Assembly: GCF_001685395.1 (NCBI RefSeq)
Contig: NZ_CP014167.1
Location: 1,493,501 to 1,557,500 of the forward strand
Origin: Paenibacillus yonginensis
GTDB lineage: Bacteria; Bacillota; Bacilli; Paenibacillales; Paenibacillaceae
Length of the DNA: 64,000 nt
Reading direction: 5' to 3'
The first letter of the stretch is position 1; every line of letters begins with the position of its first letter. A program made the position numbers and the translations under genes. Shown in pieces: positions 1-7,356 of this stretch. The notes under the pieces are model-generated. The model had not been told where the DNA came from. It searched no databases and saw only the letters and a program-made list of their open reading frames with translations.

Positions 1-471
1 ACAAGGGTATATTATCATTAAATAGAAAAAAATACAAAAGTTTATTGGTATGTACACTTTGTATATCTTAAAGTCAGAAAAATAATCTTAGCAACAATTG
101 ATTGAAATTGTTAAAGTTGCAATTGGAAAGTAGCAACACTCTTTCAAATATAAATCTGATTGCTAGATGGAGATTGTCCTGTATCCGCATAGGAATTATA
201 TAAACATAGGAGATGTTAATTTAAACAGTAAAAAGAGATGAAACCAGGTCGTATTATTAATTTTTAGTGAGCTAATCCTGTTGCGACTATATAAAAATGG
301 TTTATTTATTTTCCGAAATTTCATACATGGGTTATTTTTCACCGTTAGCCCCGTTAAAGCTGAACCGTATCACAATATAGAGGCAATTTCTCTGAAGAAA
401 ACTTGCATAAGTCTGAATTTACAGAATGCGGACGCTTAAGAGTAGGTTAGGGAGTGGTTTGAATGATAGAC
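1..471. other. AT-rich stretch without a recognised gene
   Basis: No reading frame with family-like composition was seen on either strand. The stretch is AT-rich and ends at the 3' end of the broken TetR gene. No convincing hairpin terminator, tRNA or repeat was seen. It may be flanking sequence of a gene outside the window. Confidence 0.5.
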
Positions 472-1024
472 TCATTCTTTTAAATAGGGCGTAATCCCGC
501 TTGAAAATAGGTTCTCTACTAATTTGAAAAATTCTTCTGATGATAAATCCTGTTGACGCTGGATCCAAAGACGAAACAAAGAAAGGAAGGTTGTCAGGTA
601 AAATTCGATTAAGTATGGCGTTAAGGAATGGTTTTGCGGAACGTTTAATTCTAATTGACCCAAACTGATTTCTTTTTTTAAGCGTTTTAAAAAAACGGGA
701 ACTTCCATAATCGCCCAAAAGGGCATTAAGAACCAGGAGATGTTCTCTTTTGTCCAGGCAATAGAGCGTATCTTGCACCGTATGCATCGATAGCTCTTTA
801 TTCGCCAATTCATTTTTCATGTCATTCAATAAGTCGTTTTCAACAGAGTCCAACAATTCATAAATGTCAGTAAAGTATTGATAAAAGGTGCTGCGGTTAT
901 ATCCGGACTTCTTCGTAATTTCCTGAACCGAAATTTTCTCAATCGGCTTTTGGCTGTATAACTCACAAAAAACCTCTACAAACTTTTGTTTTGTTTTCTC
1001 CGTGATTTGGGGTTGCTTTTTCAT
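472..1024 (-). pseudogene. TetR family transcriptional regulator, frameshifted
   Basis: The N-terminal part (start ATG at 1024, after a GGAGGG ribosome site) encodes a TetR-type helix-turn-helix, including SGYNRSTFYQYF at about residues 40-51. After the 7-T and 7-A runs around 676-693 this frame becomes uncharacteristic and ends at 419. The +1 frame over the same DNA continues as a typical TetR C-terminal core (PYLIEFYLTTFLSLFRLW) and stops at 472. Joining the two gives about 184 residues, normal for TetR. One extra base in a homopolymer explains this. The gene is divergent from a ketopantoate-reductase-like gene and probably once regulated it. A read error or transcriptional slippage are alternatives to real inactivation. 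Confidence 0.75.
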
Positions 1025-1118
1025 GTTGCCCTCCTGCTGGCGAATAAGAATATCATCCGACAAATCCTAAAATACTGATGGTTGATCAAGAAATAATAAA
1101 GCTTTATGATCGCATCAT

Positions 1119-1130
1119 ACAACATGTTGT
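1119..1130. promoter_or_regulatory. Palindromic operator candidate between tetR and the reductase gene
   Basis: ACAACATGTTGT is a perfect 12-bp palindrome in the divergent intergenic region. Its right edge runs into TTGTCGGAT (1127-1135), whose inverted copy ATCCGACAA lies at 1055-1063, near the tetR start. Such symmetry is usual for TetR autoregulatory sites. Binding is inferred. Confidence 0.5.
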
Positions 1131-1169
1131 CGGATAATCAAAAAAAGGTTACTAAGCAGGGGTGTTATA

Positions 1170-2099
1170 ATGTCAGCAAAACAAAATCGAATTTTAATTT
1201 TCGGTGCAGGTGTTATCGGAAGCATGTTCGCCATCAAGTTTATTGAAGCAGGGTTTGACGTTACCCTGTTTGCACATACTAATCGTTTTAAATCCTTAAG
1301 AGAAAACGGCCTGCAATATAAAGAAAAAGGTACAGTTAAATCGATACAAGTGAAGGTCATAGATACGCTCGAAAATGACGATGTATACGATTATATTTTG
1401 GTTACCGTTCGTTATGATCGGTCCGAATCAGCCTTATTAGCGCTAAAAGATAATCAAAGCAAAAATATAGTTACGATGACTAATAATTCGATTGGATTTT
1501 CTTCGTGGCTGGGTATCGTGGGGGATAGACTTTTACCCGCTTTTCCCGGCTTCGGCGGACAGATTAAAGAGGGAGTTTTATATCCTCGATTTCTGCCAAA
1601 GATCATAGCGGCAACGGCATTCGGAGAATTGAACGGCGTAATGACAGAACGCATAGAAAAGCTCGCCAAATTATTTAAAACAGCAAAGCTTCCCTACGTT
1701 ATTAAAAAGGATATGCCAGCGTATCTAATCACACATTCCGTATCAGACATTGCCCTGCTCAGTATTTTGCAATCCGGAAATAATATAATGGGCAACAAAA
1801 CAGCCGGAACCGGAAAGATGGCACGCCAAATAACAGTCACTTTAAAAACGTATCTAAGGGCCATACAACAAGCCGGCGTTTCCATTGATCCGCCTATGCT
1901 TAAAAGGGTGCTTAAATTTGCAAACTTATTATTGGCTCTCTTCTTTATGACATGGCTGCGAACTAAAATGGTCAGGGATATAAGGCTGCCGGATTATGCG
2001 AATAGTGCCAACAATGAGATTGTGCAGCTGAGAAAGGATTTAATGAAATTTTTAAGTCAAAAGGGTATCCTCATAGTAGGCGCTACTGAGCACCTCTAA
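1170..2099 (+). CDS. Ketopantoate reductase-like (ApbA/PanE family) oxidoreductase
   Basis: The 309-residue protein starts with an NAD(P)-binding Rossmann motif (ILIFGAGVIGSMFA, residues about 8-21). It has the ketopantoate reductase-like central part (PAFPGFGGQ near residue 128) and an all-helical C-terminal domain with MPAYLITHSVSDIAL. The family reduces 2-dehydropantoate to pantoate with NADPH, but many paralogues act on other 2-keto compounds. This divergent member beside a TetR gene may be a specialised reductase rather than the biosynthetic PanE. The start is ATG 1170 after AGGGG. An Fnr-like palindrome begins 4 bases after the stop. Confidence 0.8.
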   Translation: MSAKQNRILIFGAGVIGSMFAIKFIEAGFDVTLFAHTNRFKSLRENGLQYKEKGTVKSIQVKVIDTLENDDVYDYILVTVRYDRSESALLALKDNQSKNIVTMTNNSIGFSSWLGIVGDRLLPAFPGFGGQIKEGVLYPRFLPKIIAATAFGELNGVMTERIEKLAKLFKTAKLPYVIKKDMPAYLITHSVSDIALLSILQSGNNIMGNKTAGTGKMARQITVTLKTYLRAIQQAGVSIDPPMLKRVLKFANLLLALFFMTWLRTKMVRDIRLPDYANSANNEIVQLRKDLMKFLSQKGILIVGATEHL

Positions 2100-2102
2100 T
2101 GG

Positions 2103-2120
2103 TTGTGATTATAATCACAA
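2103..2120. promoter_or_regulatory. Fnr/Crp-type box
   Basis: TTGTGATTATAATCACAA is a perfect 18-bp palindrome that contains TGTGA-N6-TCACA, the known Fnr consensus of Bacillus. It lies between the reductase gene and the nitrate locus remnants. A near-identical box is at 59361-59378. The factor that binds is not known from this window. Confidence 0.65.
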
Positions 2121-2150
2121 TCGAAGGAGTTAGGCCATCTTACGCTGAGG

Positions 2151-2450
2151 TTGTTTCTTATTACCGGGCTGCTCTCGCAGCTTGACTATAAATTCTGGAC
2201 TAATGAAGTAAACGCTAAGGAGAGGCTGCCCATGATCGTGGGCCAGGATGAGCGGGGCCTTTGCGTCGCTGTTGAAGACTGCTTTTGCAAAGGGCTGCCG
2301 GTGGATGAAGAGAAGATGGTGTGCGACCTGGAGGGCGCTATCATGGAAGGAGCGCTTAAGAAAATCCTGAACCGGACGGTCAGCGTACGGGAAGTGAAAT
2401 GCAATGTGCACGGCGACGAGCGCTGCGAATATGAGGTGCGGCTGCAATAG
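2151..2450 (+). CDS. V4R-domain protein, probably lacking its 5' end
   Basis: About 99 residues are readable. The end (CNVHGDERCEYEV) is the typical close of the V4R small-molecule-binding domain, with conserved cysteines upstream (VEDCFCKG). Full proteins with this domain are longer. The only start candidate is TTG 2151, which lies 21 bases past an AAGGAG site (2124-2129); in between, the frame is open but has no ATG, GTG or TTG. The Fnr box is only a few bases upstream of that ribosome site, too close to act as an activator site for this gene. This suggests that DNA was lost here. The position just before ywiC and narG recalls the regulator gene arfM of the B. subtilis nar region, but identity is not shown. 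Confidence 0.55.
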   Translation: MFLITGLLSQLDYKFWTNEVNAKERLPMIVGQDERGLCVAVEDCFCKGLPVDEEKMVCDLEGAIMEGALKKILNRTVSVREVKCNVHGDERCEYEVRLQ

Positions 2451-2465
2451 CTGCGGCAAGGTGCC

Positions 2466-2479
2466 GAGGGTTTTCCCTA
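2466..2479. promoter_or_regulatory. NreC-like site upstream of ywiC
   Basis: GAGGG-TTTT-CCCTA matches TAGGG-N4-CCCTA, described as the binding site of the nitrate/oxygen response regulator NreC in staphylococci, in all but the first base. It is about 75 bases before the ywiC start. Similar sites precede narG. Confidence 0.5.
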
Positions 2480-2553
2480 ATGGGCAGATTGTGCAAGCTT
2501 GCTTACAATATTACATAGACGCATTACTAATTTGACAGATAAGGAGGATGTCT

Positions 2554-3270
2554 GTGGCAAGGTACATTCCCAAGCAGCATGGAGCCTGGGCGATGCTTGT
2601 CCTTCCCTTTTTGGCCGGGGCGGTCTCGGAAGGGAAAATGATTCATATTCCGCTGTTTCTTTGCTGGCTGTTTATTTATTTGTTCAGCTTTCCGGTGCTG
2701 CAGTGGATCAAGACGGGAAATAAAGCCCGATACCGCGGGCCCGCGCTGCTGTACGGCGTGATTTTGCTGCCTTTAACGGCTATTCTTATCGCATTTGACC
2801 CCATGCTGATCGGCTATGGCGTGCTGCTGCTCGTTTTTTTTATCCCGAATATCTATTACGCCAAAACCAAAAACGAACGTGCGCTTCTCAACGATTTTAC
2901 GGCCGTTCTTGTCTTTTGCTCTTTCATTTTCCCGGTGGTCTATGTGGGGAAAGGAGGCAGCCGCAGTTATGGAGAAGCCGCGGAATTGTTTGCGTTGTTG
3001 TCCGCCTATTTTATCGGGACTGTCCTATACGTCAAAACCGTCATTCGCGAGAAAAACAACCCCAGGTTCTATTACGCCTCCATAACCTATCATCTCTTAA
3101 ACATTGGGATTGCCGCAGCCGTCAATCTCTATATGATCTTTCCCGCCATGATCCTGCTGCTGCGCGCCGCTTGGTTTCCAACCTTAAGCTTGAAGGTTAA
3201 GCAAATCGGCATGGCGGAATTTGGTTTTGCCGCGCTCATCTATGGTTCAATTTTGTTTGTATACGTTTGA
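2554..3270 (+). CDS. ywiC: YwiC-like membrane protein
   Basis: The protein has about 238 residues, starts MARYIPKQHGAWAML and has some six to eight hydrophobic segments. The PKQHGAW start and overall hydrophobicity fit the YwiC-like family, whose B. subtilis member lies next to narG. The function is unknown. GTG 2554 is chosen because it sits 6 bases after AAGGAGG; the ATG at 2548 overlaps that site. A strong terminator follows, so ywiC and narG are separate units here. Its retention beside truncated narG suggests a former nitrate respiration cluster. Confidence 0.8.
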   Translation: MARYIPKQHGAWAMLVLPFLAGAVSEGKMIHIPLFLCWLFIYLFSFPVLQWIKTGNKARYRGPALLYGVILLPLTAILIAFDPMLIGYGVLLLVFFIPNIYYAKTKNERALLNDFTAVLVFCSFIFPVVYVGKGGSRSYGEAAELFALLSAYFIGTVLYVKTVIREKNNPRFYYASITYHLLNIGIAAAVNLYMIFPAMILLLRAAWFPTLSLKVKQIGMAEFGFAALIYGSILFVYV

Positions 3271-3273
3271 ACC

Positions 3274-3303
3274 AAACCATCCGGTACTCCGGATGGTTTT
3301 TTG
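3274..3303 (+). terminator. Rho-independent terminator of ywiC
   Basis: An 11-bp stem (AAACCATCCGG / CCGGATGGTTT, loop TACT) is followed by a T run. Confidence 0.85.
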
Positions 3304-3315
3304 ATCGTTGAAACA

Positions 3316-3350
3316 CAGGGATTTCCCTGCAAGCAATAGGACATTCCCTG
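3316..3350. promoter_or_regulatory. Tandem NreC-like sites upstream of narG
   Basis: CAGGG-ATTT-CCCTG (3316-3329) is a full palindrome. TAGGA-CATT-CCCTG (3337-3350) is a weaker copy exactly 21 bp downstream, two helical turns. Both resemble TAGGG-N4-CCCTA of NreC. They lie about 100 bases before narG, where a response regulator would be expected to bind. Confidence 0.5.
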
Positions 3351-3448
3351 ATGGGCACGCCGAAGCCTTCCTTTCATAATAAGTTTATGGTTATTCTCGG
3401 CTCTTGGAGATCACATGACTTATATAGGCAAAGGAGCGTCCTGTTTCA

Positions 3449-5611
3449 ATGAAAAGAAAAAGAAGTCTGAATTTTTTTAAACCGATAGAAAGTTATTCCG
3501 GCAACTGGTCCATTCTCGAGGAGAAAAACAGGGAATGGGAGAACGTCTACCGCCAGCGCTGGTCGCATGACAAGGTAGTTCGGACCACGCACGGCGTGAA
3601 CTGCACCGGCTCTTGCAGCTGGAAGGTGTTTGTCAAGAACGGCATCATTACGTGGGAGAACCAGCAGATCGATTACCCGTCCTGCGGACCCGACATGCCT
3701 GAGTTTGAGCCGCGGGGCTGCCCGCGGGGGGCCAGCTTCTCCTGGTACGAATACAGCCCGCTGCGCGTGAAATATCCTTATATGCGAGGCAAGCTCTGGC
3801 GGCTGTGGGAAGCAGCCCTCACGGAGCATAGCAACCCGGTGGAAGCCTGGGCCAGTATCATAGAGGACCTGGAGAAAGCCAAGCAATATAAATCCGCGCG
3901 GGGCAAAGGCGGCCATGTGCGGGTCAAATGGGAAGATGCCCTGAAGCTGATTTCGGCGCAGCTGATTTACACTATCCGCAAGTATGGGCCGGACAGGATC
4001 GCAGGTTTCACTCCGATTCCCGCCATGTCGATGATCAGCTACGCGTCGGGCGCCCGCTTTATCTCCTTGCTGGGCGGTCAAATGCTCAGCTTCTATGACT
4101 GGTACGCGGATCTTCCGCCGGCCTCCCCGCAAATCTGGGGTGAACAGACAGACGTTCCCGAGTCTTCGGACTGGTACAATGCCGGTTACCTGATCATGTG
4201 GGGCTCGAATGTTCCGCTTACCCGCACGCCGGATGCCCACTTCATGACCGAGGTCCGCTATAAAGGGACCAAGGTGGTTTCGGTAGCCCCGGACCTGGCA
4301 GAGAACGTGAAGTTTGCCGACAACTGGCTTGCGCCGAATCCCGGCACCGATGCTGCCTTGGCCCAGGCGATGACCCATGTCATTTTGAATGAATTTTATC
4401 AGGTTCGCAAGGAACCGATGTTTTTGAATTACGCCAAACAATACACGGATATGCCGTTTCTTATTCTGCTTGATTCTCATGAGGATGCCTGGAAGGGCGG
4501 CCGGTTCCTGAGAGCCAGCGATCTTGGAGAAACTTCGCCGAATTCTGATTGGAAGCCGGTCATTTATGATGAAGCTGCCGGGGAGTTGATGGTTCCAAAC
4601 GGTACGTTGGGCCAAAGATGGGAGCAGGGCAAGAAATGGAACCTGATCCTTGAAAGGGAGGACGGGACGAAGGTCGAACCTGCGCTTTCCGTAGAAGGCC
4701 ATAGGGAGCAGTGGGAGGAAATCGTGTTCCCGTATTTCGACAACGTTAAGAACGGGACGTTCAAACGAATGATTCCAGCTATGAAAATCCGTCTGGCCGA
4801 CGGTTCGGAGCGTTACGCGGCTACCGTGTACGACCTTATGATGAGCCAATACGGCGTTGCCAGTACGGCGAGTTCTTATCACGCTAAAAATGCTTATCAC
4901 GCTAACAATTACGAGGACGAAACGGTCCACTATACCCCGGCGTGGCAGGAAAAAATTACGGGCGTCAAGGCGTCCGTGGTCGTGCAGATCGCCCGAGAAT
5001 TTGCCCAGAACGCTCTAGATACCGGGGGACGCTCCATGATTATTATGGGAGCCGGCATCAATCACTGGTTCAACAGCGACACGATTTACCGCTCCATTTT
5101 GAATCTGGTTATATTGACCGCTTGCCAAGGCGTTAACGGCGGAGGCTGGGCCCATTATGTCGGCCAGGAGAAGCTCCGTCCCATTGAAGGCTGGTCGGCG
5201 ATCGCCTTTGCCAAGGACTGGCAGGGACAGGCGCGGCAGCAAAACGCGACTTCGTTTTTCTATTTTGCAACGGACCAGTGGAGATATGAAGAAAGCGATA
5301 CGCATTCGCTGAAATCTCCGACCGCAGGAGACGTTCATTACCGGCATCCTGCGGACTACAATGTGCTGGCTGCCCGTCTCGGCTGGCTACCTTCCTACCC
5401 GCAGTTTAACAAGAACAGCTTGCTGTTCGCGGAAGAAGCGGCCCGGGAGGGCAAGAAATCGCCTGAAGAGATCATCCGCCATTCGGTGGAAGAGATCAAA
5501 TCCCGTAACACTAAATTTGCGGTGGAAGATCCGGGTGCTCCAGAGAACTTCCCGCGTTCGCTGTTCGTCTGGCGGTCGAACCTGATCTCCATGTCTTATA
5601 TAGGCGGATGA
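3449..5611 (+). pseudogene. narG: Nitrate reductase alpha subunit NarG, 3'-truncated
   Basis: The frame encodes 720 residues that follow NarG closely from its start: HGVNCTGSCSWK (iron-sulfur site H-x3-C-x3-C near residue 50), PRGCPRGASFSWY, YGPDRIAGFTPIPAMSM, WGEQTDVPESSDWYN and GGGWAHYVGQEKLRP. Membrane-bound NarG is normally about 1200 residues. Here the match ends after LFVWRSNLIS and five unrelated codons lead to TGA. The rest of narG and all of narH, narJ and narI are absent. The product would lack much of the molybdopterin-binding region and its partners, so it should be inactive. ATG 3449 follows AAAGGAG at 12 bases. The breakpoint near 5590 carries a copy of a 15-base stretch from just upstream of narG. 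Confidence 0.9.
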
Positions 5612-5644
5612 CCGTAACCCGTAAATGGGAGAAAATTAACGGCC

Positions 5645-5989
5645 TTAAGTCCATTTAGCGGCCCACAGCTTCATTTCATGGCAGATGACATGCAGATCAT
5701 GTCCTTTGGGTGTCAATGAATATTCTACGGTAACCGGCACGGTAGGGAATACTTCGCGTTCGAGAACGCCCTGTTCCTCCAAATGGCGCAGCGTACTGGT
5801 CAAGGCGCGCGGACTGACGCTTGGAATGCGCCGCTGCAGCTCGCCGAAACGCAGTTTGCCGCAGAATAGTTCGCGGATGACAAGAAAAGCCCATTTTCCG
5901 CCGAGCACGTCCAGTGTTTTCTCGATATTGCACTCAATATGTACCGGCTCTTTAGGGATATAGCTGCTTGCTTTTTTAGCTGTTTTCAT
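5645..5989 (-). CDS. HxlR family winged-helix regulator
   Basis: The 114-residue protein has the HxlR layout: VLGGKWAFLVIRELFCGKLRFGELQRRIPSVSPRAL forms the wing-helix core (about residues 28-63), followed by LEEQGVLER and YSLTPKGHDL. HxlR proteins often sense electrophiles or redox through a cysteine; Cys20 (HIECNIEKTL) is at the usual N-terminal place and Cys43 is also present. The start follows a GAGGAGG site. The gene is divergent from an aldo/keto reductase and probably controls it and itself through the inverted repeats between them. Confidence 0.9.
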   Translation of the reverse strand: MKTAKKASSYIPKEPVHIECNIEKTLDVLGGKWAFLVIRELFCGKLRFGELQRRIPSVSPRALTSTLRHLEEQGVLEREVFPTVPVTVEYSLTPKGHDLHVICHEMKLWAAKWT

Positions 5990-6013
5990 AAGTTATCCTC
6001 CTCTGTGCAACTA

Positions 6014-6069
6014 ACTATACAAGGTATAGTAGATATACTAACTATAATTAAGTGAAAATGATTTCACTT
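6014..6069. promoter_or_regulatory. Operator and promoter region of aldo/keto reductase copy 1
   Basis: ACTATAC-AAG-GTATAGT (6014-6030) is a 7-bp inverted repeat, a plausible HxlR site. A TATAAT hexamer lies at 6043-6048. Two bases later comes AAGTGAA-N6-TTCACTT (6050-6069), an inverted repeat that would overlap the transcription start. The same TATAAT/palindrome order and spacing recur before copy 2 near 56340. Confidence 0.6.
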
Positions 6070-6147
6070 CTTTAAATCATATATGAACTTTATTAGAATG
6101 AAAAGGGTTACGACCCCAACAAAACACCCTAAGGAGGTACATCGAAT

Positions 6148-7086
6148 ATGAAATACCGGAGATTAGGCGGAAGTGGACTGAAAGTCAGTGAAATCAGCTT
6201 GGGCAGCTGGCTTACATATGGCGGTTATGTGGAACGTGAAAATGCGGTGAACTCGATTAAAACCGCATATGATTTGGGCATTAACTTTTTTGATACAGCT
6301 AACGTTTACGAGAAAGGCGCAGCAGAGGAACTGGTGGGCAAAGCGCTGAAGGAATACCCTCGCGAATCTTACGTGCTGGCTACCAAAGCCTTCTGGCCGA
6401 TGGGCGAAGGTCCGAATGACCGCGGCTTGTCCCGCAAGCATATTACAGAGCAGGCCAACGCCAGCTTGAAGCGTCTGGGCCATGATTATGTGGATATTTT
6501 CTACTGCCACCGTCATGACCCGGAAACGCCGCTGCATGAAACCCTTCGTGCGATTGACGACCTGGTTCGCCAAGGCAAAGTGCTGTATGTGGGTGTGAGC
6601 GAATGGCAGGCTTCCCAAATCGCAGAAGCGCTTGGCGTTGCCGACCGTTATCTGCTGGACCGCATCGTCGTAAACCAGCCGATCTACAACATGTTTGAAC
6701 GTTACATTGAGAAAGAAATCATTCCGCTCAGCGAACGTTCCGGCATCGGACAAGTCGTATTCTCCCCGCTGGCCCAAGGCCTGCTGACAGGCAAATACAC
6801 ATCTGCCTCCGACATCCCGCAGGACAGCCGCGCAGCCAAGCTGGACTGGATGCGCAAAGGCATTACGGAAGAGAAGATCAACAAGGTGCATCAGCTTGAA
6901 GGCATTGCCAAAGAGCTGGGCATTTCCGTCGGCAATCTGGCGCTCGCCTGGATTCTGCGTCAAAACAATGTGGCCAGTGCCCTGGTTGGCGCAAGCCGTC
7001 CGGAGCAGGTGACGGAGAATGCGAAAGCTTCCGGCATCGAATTGAGCGAAGATGTGCTGAACCGCATTGAAGACATTTTGAAATAA
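6148..7086 (+). CDS. Aldo/keto reductase, copy 1
   Basis: This 312-residue TIM-barrel oxidoreductase shows the family's catalytic tetrad: Asp and Tyr in FFDTANVYEKG (residues about 49-59), Lys in YVLATKAF and His in IFYCHRHD. The C-terminal NADP-binding part has VVFSPLAQGLLTGKY and ALVGASRPEQV. It resembles the Kv-beta/YhdN-like group that reduces aldehydes and ketones with NADPH. ATG 6148 follows AAGGAGG. It is divergent from hxlR, and a strong terminator follows. A close paralogue with a matching promoter lies at 56473-57411. The physiological substrate is not visible; detoxification of reactive carbonyls is a guess from the HxlR link. Confidence 0.9.
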   Translation: MKYRRLGGSGLKVSEISLGSWLTYGGYVERENAVNSIKTAYDLGINFFDTANVYEKGAAEELVGKALKEYPRESYVLATKAFWPMGEGPNDRGLSRKHITEQANASLKRLGHDYVDIFYCHRHDPETPLHETLRAIDDLVRQGKVLYVGVSEWQASQIAEALGVADRYLLDRIVVNQPIYNMFERYIEKEIIPLSERSGIGQVVFSPLAQGLLTGKYTSASDIPQDSRAAKLDWMRKGITEEKINKVHQLEGIAKELGISVGNLALAWILRQNNVASALVGASRPEQVTENAKASGIELSEDVLNRIEDILK

Positions 7087-7112
7087 TCAAATGGAATAAA
7101 TGCAATAGAACG

Positions 7113-7156
7113 AAAGCGGAATATAACCATTGTGAAATGGGGATATTCCGCTTTTT
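7113..7156 (+). terminator. Terminator of aldo/keto reductase copy 1
   Basis: A 12-bp stem (AAAGCGGAATAT / ATATTCCGCTTT, 7113-7124 and 7143-7154) is followed by T residues. Confidence 0.8.
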
Positions 7157-7275
7157 TCTGGGGATCAGAAGTCCAAGAGGGAGAGCGGGAGAAGCTGGAG
7201 CGGCCATAACTCATTTTAACGATCCGGATAGGAAACTTCCGTTGATTCACGGCATAGATCGGAAGATCGAAGTAT

Positions 7276-7289
7276 GGAAAGCGCTTTAT
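7276..7289. promoter_or_regulatory. cre-like site upstream of the galactosidase pair
   Basis: GGAAAGCGCTTTAT matches the ideal catabolite-responsive element TGAAAGCGCTTTCA at 11 of 14 positions, with the full central GAAAGCGCTTT. Its place about 70 bases before a glycosidase operon fits CcpA control; this is inferred. Confidence 0.4.
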
Positions 7290-7356
7290 TTTGTCTTCTA
7301 TAATATCAGCGAAAGCTTATTCGTAAGCCAATCGGTCCCAAGAAGGAGGTAGCGTT

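Noticed and set aside
676..693. Programmed -1 frameshift in the TetR gene
   Set aside because: The shift needed is +1 and no stimulator hairpin or internal Shine-Dalgarno is seen; a plain indel is simpler.
3446..4930. 494-codon open frame on the minus strand opposite narG
   Set aside because: The plus strand is clearly NarG. The antisense frame has no family features, has odd amino acid composition (many His, Arg, Val) and no ribosome site.
6050..6069. Rex operator
   Set aside because: The Rex site is TTGTGAA-N4-TTCACAA; here the gap is 6 bases and the outer bases are AA/TT rather than TT/AA.
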